A stretch of 8,524 nt of DNA from the NCBI GenBank assembly GCA_947573465.1, contig CANPET010000061.1, positions 1 through 8,524 on the forward strand. Direction: 5' to 3'. The notes beneath the pieces are model-generated. The model worked only from the letters and a program-made list of their open reading frames with translations. It was not told where the DNA came from and made no database searches. The first letter of the stretch is position 1. Every line of letters starts with the position of its first letter. Source of the DNA: an uncultured Eubacterium sp. GTDB lineage: Bacteria > Bacillota > Clostridia > Lachnospirales > Lachnospiraceae. Shown piece after piece: positions 1 through 5,300 of this stretch. The position numbers and the translations under genes are program-made.

Positions 1-107
1 TCTTCTTTCACAACCTTTTTCCCATGAAACAATAATACATTCACTATATCTGCAAATACATCATTATGTTCCTCTAATAACTTTTCTGTAATATCTTTCT
101 CACCCAT
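1..107 (-). CDS. Rpn-family PD-(D/E)XK nuclease paralogue, 5' end only (partial)
   Basis: This is the first 35 codons of a second Rpn-type nuclease gene that runs off the left edge of the window. The start ATG (105-107) has an AAGGAG ribosome binding site five bases upstream (113-118). The readable peptide begins MGEKDITEKLLEEHNDVF and differs from the N-terminus of the neighbouring gene at 124-1071 only by S19A and Q28H. Over 107 bases there are five mismatches and no gap. It begins 16 bases after the stop of that neighbour with no room for a promoter, so the two are probably co-transcribed. Rpn proteins are known as recombination-promoting DNA endonucleases and are often labelled 'putative transposase'. 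Only the N-terminus is visible, so whether this copy is intact cannot be judged. Confidence 0.8.
   Translation of the reverse strand, partial: MGEKDITEKLLEEHNDVFADIVNVLLFHGKKVVKE
1..107 (-). repeat. Rpn tandem duplication, copy B (5' part of gene)
   Basis: Copy B aligns without gaps to 965-1071, with five mismatches (at positions 6, 15, 24, 53 and 57) in 107 bases. Similarity drops sharply just upstream of the start codon, leaving only the ribosome-binding-site region partly alike. The repeat is therefore a duplicated gene, not an element with its own borders. How far it extends beyond position 1 is unknown. Confidence 0.85.
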
Positions 108-123
108 ACTTTCTCCTTTGGTC

Positions 124-324
124 TTAGGAATAGTATTTATCTACATTTTCTTTTGCCTCAGCATCTGACAACGAATACTTTTCTTTTATTTTCTCTATGA
201 GACCTTCTCTTGTCGCTCCATATTCCTTTGCTATTTCTATTGTCGAACGAATTCCTTGGCTGATTCCTAATTCAATCCCTTTTGCAATTCCTCTGTTCTC
301 CACTCTGTCCAATACTTCACACAT
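124..324 (-). other. Candidate internal in-frame start giving a 66-aa C-terminal Rpn product
   Basis: Within the Rpn gene, Met250 (ATG at 322-324) is preceded by AAAGGAG, whose AGGAG core (336-340) ends 11 bases before the ATG. That spacing is a little long but usable. Initiation here would give a free copy of the C-terminal helical domain, starting MCEVLDRVENRGIAKG and ending at the shared stop. In E. coli, rpn genes are known to encode small in-frame C-terminal proteins (RpnS) that inhibit the full-length toxic nuclease. The site may equally be chance, since GGA-GAA simply encodes Gly-Glu in the Lys-rich linker. Confidence 0.25.
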
Positions 325-1071
325 ATTTTTAACTTCTCCTTTCTTTCCTTGTTGCACCTTCAAAAATCTGTCATCCTTTGTCAATACTGACATCAGTTTC
401 AAGACTTCATCCACATGCTTTATCGTCTCTTTCGACGGTTGATAATTTTTATTTTTTCTCATCTGCACAAAATAATCTGCCACCATTTTAAAATCGCTGG
501 TAAACATATTTACCTGTTCTTCTGTTAAATACGCTATCTCATATACATTAATCTTATAATCGTTGACATATGGCTCTAAGTACTCTGGCACAATCATCCC
601 TTCATACAGCGACTTGTTCTTATCCCAGCGCCTCTCACCAAAATACAGCACCATGGTAACTACTGGAAAGTGTCTGCTCTTCTCTTTTCGGTTCACCTGA
701 CTTCTATACTTTGCTCCATCATATCCGATAACACGAAAAGGCATTTCTTTATCTATCTCTGTTTGGTTTTCCAGGCCATACATTGCAATAACGACATCTT
801 CTTCATCCAACCTTTGATATTCTGAGACCTTATTTTCTTTTTCCCCATCCATAACTTCACGTTTTCTGTCTGATTTCTTCCATATTTTCGATACATCACG
901 TTCCTGCTCATGTATCTTATTCTCTATTTTATACTGGCTGATATTTGTTGTATTTGACAAACTTTCTTCCTTCACAACTTTTTTCCCTTGAAACAATAAT
1001 ACATTCACTATATCTGAAAACACATCATTATGTTCCTCTAATAACTTTTCTGTAATATCTTTCTCACCCAT
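124..1071 (-). CDS. Rpn family recombination-promoting nuclease / putative transposase
   Basis: A 315-residue protein of the Rpn (YhgA-like) family, whose characterised members such as E. coli RpnA are DNA endonucleases with a PD-(D/E)XK fold. The family signature is visible. The N-terminal block has NDVFSDIVNVLLFQG (residues 15-29). The core GLENQTEIDKEMPFRVIGYDGAKYR (99-123) contains E101-N-Q103 as the likely (D/E)xK/Q element. A hydrophobic strand TMVLYFGERRW follows at 139-149. The C-terminus (250-315) is a charged helical domain with the Gly-Ile repeats (RGIAKGIELGISQGI) usual in this family. I chose the start at 1071 because AGGAGG (1076-1081) precedes it and the paralogue begins at the same MGEKD. 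An in-frame ATG at 1122 lies upstream of the -10 box at 1114-1119 and cannot be on that transcript. A Lys/Glu-rich linker (about 63-92) separates the RDVSKIW block from the ENQ core. The gene lies between an AbiEi-like gene upstream and the second Rpn copy downstream. Function is inferred from family membership. Confidence 0.88.
   Translation of the reverse strand: MGEKDITEKLLEEHNDVFSDIVNVLLFQGKKVVKEESLSNTTNISQYKIENKIHEQERDVSKIWKKSDRKREVMDGEKENKVSEYQRLDEEDVVIAMYGLENQTEIDKEMPFRVIGYDGAKYRSQVNRKEKSRHFPVVTMVLYFGERRWDKNKSLYEGMIVPEYLEPYVNDYKINVYEIAYLTEEQVNMFTSDFKMVADYFVQMRKNKNYQPSKETIKHVDEVLKLMSVLTKDDRFLKVQQGKKGEVKNMCEVLDRVENRGIAKGIELGISQGIRSTIEIAKEYGATREGLIEKIKEKYSLSDAEAKENVDKYYS
965..1071 (-). 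repeat. Rpn tandem duplication, copy A (5' part of gene)
   Basis: This is the 5' end of the complete Rpn gene and the partner of the repeat at 1-107, at a fixed offset of 964 bases. Two of the five differences change the protein (S19A, Q28H); the others are silent. Confidence 0.85.
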
Positions 1072-1113
1072 GCTTCCTCCTCTCTGTTTTTGTACTATAT
1101 GCTTTTCATTTTT

Positions 1114-1142
1114 AGTATACATATCGTTTGTTGCTTTGTCAA
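1114..1142 (-). promoter_or_regulatory. Consensus sigma-A promoter for the Rpn gene pair
   Basis: On the minus strand a perfect -35 TTGACA (1137-1142) is followed by exactly 17 bases and then a -10 TATACT (1114-1119). The expected transcription start is near 1107, giving a leader of about 35 bases before the ATG at 1071. The promoter sits in the 100-base gap after the AbiEi-like gene, so the Rpn genes can be expressed independently of it. No operator-like palindrome is evident around it. Confidence 0.8.
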
Positions 1143-1171
1143 TACATATTTTATGTTACTTTCTCTCGCTA

Positions 1172-1777
1172 TCAGACATCGGATTCTATTCTTTTAATAT
1201 TTTGCAACGCTCTCAATTTCTTTGCGTAGGCATATACTCTCTCTTTTCCTTTTGTTTGTTTCTCATAAGCATTTAATATTTCAAGGTAAATCTTCTCATT
1301 TATTTTATCTTTCATTCTAATACAATCGCAAAAAGTACGCTCTTCTGAATAAAAATGATAGTTTCCAAAGTCCGTAATTATCTCCTTGATTTCTCCCTCT
1401 AGATTCACATTCTGAAAATAATAGCGTTTGACCGGGTATATCAAATCTATTTTTCCTCTATCAGTTCTTTCCGTTGCTATCGTAGGAATTTCCGGTTCTG
1501 TAACAATAATGCCATTTAAAAAACAGGCACTTTCCATACAAATAACGGATTTTGGGTATACCTTGGCAATTTCTATATACTTATAATCCTTAGGTTTTTC
1601 AAATCCACATTCTCTACACCAATACCACCCTCTGGCAAACTTCTCCACCACATTTTCCTGCTCCAATTCCCTAAGCTGCACGGCTGTGACACCTTTATTT
1701 TTCAAATCTGAAAAACTTGAATATCCATTGCTTCCTTTAAAAAACTCAATAATATTCTTATACGTTCTGACTAGCAT
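1172..1777 (-). CDS. AbiEi-family type IV antitoxin / winged-helix transcriptional regulator
   Basis: A 201-residue protein with the layout of AbiEi antitoxins. The N-terminal winged helix-turn-helix (about 8-53) runs through FSDLKNKGVTAVQLRELEQ and ends in the characteristic wing RGWYW. The next block, IAKVYPKSVICMESACFLNG (70-89), fits the family's 'P-x-x-V-I-x-x-x-S-A' segment. The C-terminal half carries YSEERTFCDCIR (143-154) and an Ala/Tyr/Lys-rich helix (about 162-192), also typical. AbiEi proteins neutralise the nucleotidyltransferase toxin AbiEii and repress their own operon by binding inverted repeats in the promoter. The start at 1777 is supported by GGAGG (1785-1789), seven bases upstream. 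No AbiEii gene follows: the next gene is the Rpn nuclease, 100 bases downstream with its own promoter. The protein therefore looks like an orphan or repurposed AbiEi. Cysteines C54 and C57 form a CxxC just after the wing; whether they bind metal is unknown. Confidence 0.8.
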   Translation of the reverse strand: MLVRTYKNIIEFFKGSNGYSSFSDLKNKGVTAVQLRELEQENVVEKFARGWYWCRECGFEKPKDYKYIEIAKVYPKSVICMESACFLNGIIVTEPEIPTIATERTDRGKIDLIYPVKRYYFQNVNLEGEIKEIITDFGNYHFYSEERTFCDCIRMKDKINEKIYLEILNAYEKQTKGKERVYAYAKKLRALQNIKRIESDV

Positions 1778-1895
1778 AGATTTTCCTCCATCTGATCCTC
1801 TCTTAACACATTGTAATATCTATAAAAAATGAAAATAAATATCCTATCGCCATTTTTGCTATATTAAATCTAATATCAAACTTATTCTTACACAT

Positions 1896-1924
1896 ATAAT
1901 ATCATCTGTTTTCAATGAGTTCAA
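1896..1924 (-). promoter_or_regulatory. Predicted sigma-A promoter of the AbiEi-like gene
   Basis: On the minus strand a -35 TTGAAC (1919-1924), 17 bases, then a -10 TATTAT (1896-1901). The expected start of transcription is near 1889, about 110 bases upstream of the ATG at 1777. In DNA this AT-rich a chance -10 is easy to find; the exact 17-base spacing and the good -35 are what support the call. Confidence 0.5.
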
Positions 1925-1930
1925 CTCGTT
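1914..1930. promoter_or_regulatory. Near-perfect palindrome over the -35 box, candidate operator
   Basis: AATGAGTT-C-AACTCGTT is an 8-1-8 inverted repeat with a single mismatched position; the inner GAGTT-C-AACTC is perfect. It spans the -35 hexamer at 1919-1924. A regulator bound here would block RNA polymerase. AbiEi antitoxins are known to autoregulate through inverted repeats in their own promoters, so the downstream AbiEi-like protein is the natural candidate ligand. No second copy of the repeat was found nearby. Confidence 0.4.
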
Positions 1931-2050
1931 TATCAAACTATTTTTTAGTTATAGTATTTCTCTCCCTTTCCTTCTTTTCAAAATTAAAAAGGTCATTGCA
2001 TCGAATCAATATAATATTAATCTTACAACACTATCCTGATTGCAATACAT

Positions 2051-2103
2051 AAAAAGAGAGGCTCTTATACCAATATCTAATTGATATAATAACCTCTCTC
2101 TTT
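2051..2103 (-). terminator. Intrinsic terminator of the adhesin/peptide operon
   Basis: Read on the minus strand, GAGAGG (2093-2098) pairs with CCTCTC (2056-2061), which runs directly into TTTTT (2051-2055). Further pairing inside comes from TTAT/ATAA and ATATC/GATAT arms around a five-base loop (2078-2082), with a short bulge. The hairpin lies about 33 bases after the stop of the small peptide gene. The opposite orientation has only a weak, interrupted T-run, so it mainly serves the minus strand. Confidence 0.7.
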
Positions 2104-2135
2104 ATATAATTATAAATAGTTTCTAAGCAATCTTT

Positions 2136-2312
2136 TTAGTCGGTTGGAAATGGTAAATCTCCTCCATCATCCGGATTTGATCCGACGTTTTCATCAAACA
2201 CCTCATCACCATCATCATTACCGCCACCACCAATTACATCCATGATACCTCTTGTTAATTCGAATCTAGTAACTTCAATTTCGGGAGTCTCGTATTCCCC
2301 TGTTTTCCTCAT
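2136..2312 (-). CDS. Small acidic Gly/Asp-rich peptide of unknown function
   Basis: A 58-residue reading frame supported by a perfect AGGAGG eight bases before its ATG (2310-2312) and by its place between the giant gene (45 bases upstream) and the operon terminator. The peptide begins MRKTGEYETPEIEVTRF, then a hydrophobic stretch, RGIMDVIGGGG (21-31), and a tail dominated by Asp, Glu, Gly, Asn and Pro that ends LPFPTD. I count 16 acidic and four basic residues and no Cys. There is no classical signal peptide or membrane helix. The N-terminal 'K-x-Y-x-x-P-E-I-E-V-x-x-F' pattern resembles short uncharacterised proteins I recall from gut Firmicutes. The Gly-Gly at 28-29, with V26 at -4 and I23 at -7, is reminiscent of a double-glycine leader, but no peptidase-transporter or modifying enzyme is in the window. 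Its pairing with the adhesin suggests a partner, exported peptide or chaperone role, which is inference only. Confidence 0.7.
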   Translation of the reverse strand: MRKTGEYETPEIEVTRFELTRGIMDVIGGGGNDDGDEVFDENVGSNPDDGGDLPFPTD

Positions 2313-2320
2313 TTTACATT

Positions 2321-2326
2321 CCTCCT
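2321..2326 (-). promoter_or_regulatory. Ribosome binding site of the small acidic peptide gene
   Basis: AGGAGG on the minus strand, eight bases before the ATG at 2310-2312. It is the main evidence that the 58-codon frame is translated, and it fixes the start. Confidence 0.75.
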
Positions 2327-2357
2327 AAGATATACTTGCTACATTTCATTCAGTTTC

Positions 2358-5300
2358 CTAAATATCTGACCCTTCTACAAGCGTCGTCTTATTAACAAAC
2401 TCAACTTTTTTATAGAAACCAATACATGTCTTGTCTTTGTCATGATTCACTGTCTCATTTACAATCCAATCGGCAACAGTTGTATATTTCTTGCCATCTG
2501 TTGTGACTGTATTCAGAAATTCAAGCAATGCTTTCTCTGTATCCTGACCATTTGTCTGCGTCTTACATACAAACGCTTCTCGTTTATAATATCTGTCGAC
2601 CTTATAAACACCTGTCAATGTAATATATCGATATAAATCTTTATACATATTATTGATCAGTGCATATTTCTCATCTTTCGTTGAAGTAACTCCTAATGCT
2701 CTAACCATAGCATTTGCAATCTTCTGTCTGTTATTCTTAATGTATACAATGTTTAATACATGGTCATACAAGAAATCATGTGATGACTTTGCACTCATCA
2801 GTTCGCCATTATACAACACTTCTGCAATTTTGTAAATACTTGTTGTAGCAATATTTTTACCATATACAATATCGCCATCCTCAGTTACAGCATAAGCACG
2901 CAACGTATAATCTTTATCTAACATATCAAGGTAGTATGTTTTTGCCTTGAATGTTAATGCATAGTAGAATGAATTTTTATCTGTAGCATTCGACCAATTC
3001 TTCAATGTTCCTACATCTGCTGTAGCTCCATATGCATATATACCTGTACCCTCACTGGTTTCAACACTCATACCAGCCTTAAACATCTCTGCATCATACT
3101 TTCCTGAACTAAACTGCATCTTCGCTAATTTCTGTTCTGTGGTCAGAGTATTACCAGACAATTCCTCATCTACTGAGTATAGAGTACCATAAGACTGAAC
3201 AGAAGCAATTGGATAGTTATTGATTACTTGACCGTTTTCTTCTACTGGAATAGGATCACCTACTGCAACGACTTTACTTGCTCTTGATACCGTTCTGAAG
3301 GAAGGATTAAATTCTGAAACCGCACCTTCTGATGTATCCGTATTCATCTGGAATGCCTTAAGTTCCACATCACCTGGTGTTACTTCAACTTTCATCTTAA
3401 TAACAGATACATTTTCGCCCTTGATAACTTTAACATTATAGTAAGTTGTCTGATAAGTTACCTGGAACTGATTCTGTGTATTAATCTGCATCATACCATC
3501 TGCATATAAATAAACATCATTTGTTTCATCAGTATAATCATCATCTGTCATTGTATCCAGTTCTGCTTCACTGGTAACGCCCTTTGAAATGTGTACTTTT
3601 GCCTGTGTTGTCTCATCATCAGGATCTCCACCAATATAATCCGGGTTACCTGTCAGACTCATGTACATTCCATTATATCCTACAACAGTATATGTATGGT
3701 TATTCACCACATCATCGTAGAAAGAGAATTTTCCTAATACAGTAACTTTTGTATCTGCTGTCTTTCCTGCATGTACATCAATTTCATCATTACCACCGAT
3801 TGGTCTCCAACCTTTTTCGTATTTGTTCTCAACAACTTCTGTATAAGCTGTAGACTGACCACACCAGTTTGCAGTAATTTTCACAAAAACTGTTGAAGTT
3901 TCATCGATCGCATAGTCATTTACATCAAATGCATGTGCCTGTGCTGGAGTAGCATCTTTTACTTCTCCAATAAGTTTTCCATCTTCTTTATCAAATACCT
4001 GAACATCATAGTGGTAGTCATATCCTACCTGATTAGCTGTCTCATTCCATGAAACTGTTAATATTGATCTATCGTTTGTATTTTTACGTATCTTTGCAAT
4101 AACACCCTGAGGTGCCTCAATCTGAGGAATATCAGCCCGAATCATAATAGGAATTTCAACGTACTCATCAGGTCTCTTTGTTGTGTCTGAATACAATTTC
4201 ATGAAGAAATAATTTTCATCCTTCTGTCCACCTTTTGCACTATGAATTGGTAAATCCTGCAATAATTCCGGTAATTTCAAAAGAAGTCTGTCTCCCTGAA
4301 TATTAAACTGTCCCGGAACTCTTGTAATTACTTTTGAATTCTCATCGGTAATTTCCTCTGTTGGTTTTACAAAGTTACCATCAGCATCTACGTCTGCACG
4401 TACAATCTGAATCTTCCACTCACCCTGTGCTCCAAGAGGTTCTGTTGTATCTGGTACTAATGTTAGATAACCACCACCATAACATGTGATTGTTGCAAGA
4501 CCTAAATCACTACCGTCATAGTACATTGCACCTTTTACCAGATAAGGTTTTGTATCATTAGATGTTTTTAAACCTTCTTCCATTAAACCACAATGTTCTC
4601 CATGATACCAGAATGATAAAGCATCCGGATTTGTATCATCTGTTGGCAGTACCTTTGTCCATTGACCATTTTCACCAACAACTCTTAATGCTACTGTTAC
4701 AAACTGTCCATTTTCCTGATTCTTAATCTTATAGATGTAGTACTTGCCAGTAGCATAACTGTTTGCATAGAAATTGAATCCCTGACCATTGTAAATCATT
4801 CGGGAACCAGCTGCACCACCACTGTTTGCTGCTACAAGCACATTTCCTTCCATATCTATAATATCTTTTGTTGTTGATAACATTACATAATTTGCATCAT
4901 TTTCTGTACCTTTGTAATCTTGATAATTTTCACAAAGTTCCGCTTTAACCTGTGCAAACTCTGTTAATGTTACAAATCCTTTTTCTGTTTCTTTGAACAT
5001 CAGATGTTCTTCATCCAATGCACCCATGCCCATTGAGAACCATTCTGTATTATATCCGTTATACTGTTTAAAGATATCTGCATAATCCACATCTGTATAT
5101 GAAGTATCAAGTACCTTATATTCAATATGTGCCGGCTGTGTTACATTGGCAACTTTGAATTCGTAAGGTGTCTGTTTTGTAGGATCTGTTTCATCATAAA
5201 GAGGAGTCCAATCCATTTCTTTATTCTGAACATATGGTTTTTCTTCAACTTTAATGTCTACATTGTGTGTATTGTTATCTTCATTACTTTCAGTAATAAA

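Larger units (their letters stand above)
1778..2135. other. Intergenic region between the adhesin operon and abiEi-like gene
   Basis: This 358-base, very AT-rich stretch has no convincing gene on either strand. From right to left it holds the terminator of the upstream operon (2051-2103), a featureless A/T-rich stretch with a pyrimidine-rich run near 1962-1980, and a promoter (1896-1924) whose -35 is covered by a palindrome. It ends in a leader of about 110 bases before the AbiEi-like start codon. I see no tRNA, riboswitch or CRISPR-like structure. Confidence 0.6.

Noticed and set aside
124..1071. Insertion sequence, because Rpn proteins are often called transposases
   Set aside because: No terminal inverted repeats, target duplication or DDE motif is visible. 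The duplication is confined to the gene itself.
1072..1122. N-terminal extension of the Rpn protein beginning at the ATG at 1120-1122
   Set aside because: It lies upstream of the -10 box of a consensus promoter and lacks a ribosome binding site. The paralogue starts at the MGEKD position, which has AGGAGG.
1938..1954. CTAT...ATAG inverted repeat upstream of the AbiEi-like promoter
   Set aside because: The arms are only four bases with unpaired A/T-rich filling, expected by chance in such DNA.
1778..2135. CRISPR array, tRNA or riboswitch in the intergenic gap
   Set aside because: No regularly spaced repeats, cloverleaf or conserved riboswitch elements could be found. Only a promoter, a palindrome and a terminator stand out.
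2172..2184. CGGAT-TTG-ATCCG palindrome
   Set aside because: It lies within the small peptide gene and is explained by the codons for Gly-Ser-Asn-Pro-Asp; there is no promoter context.
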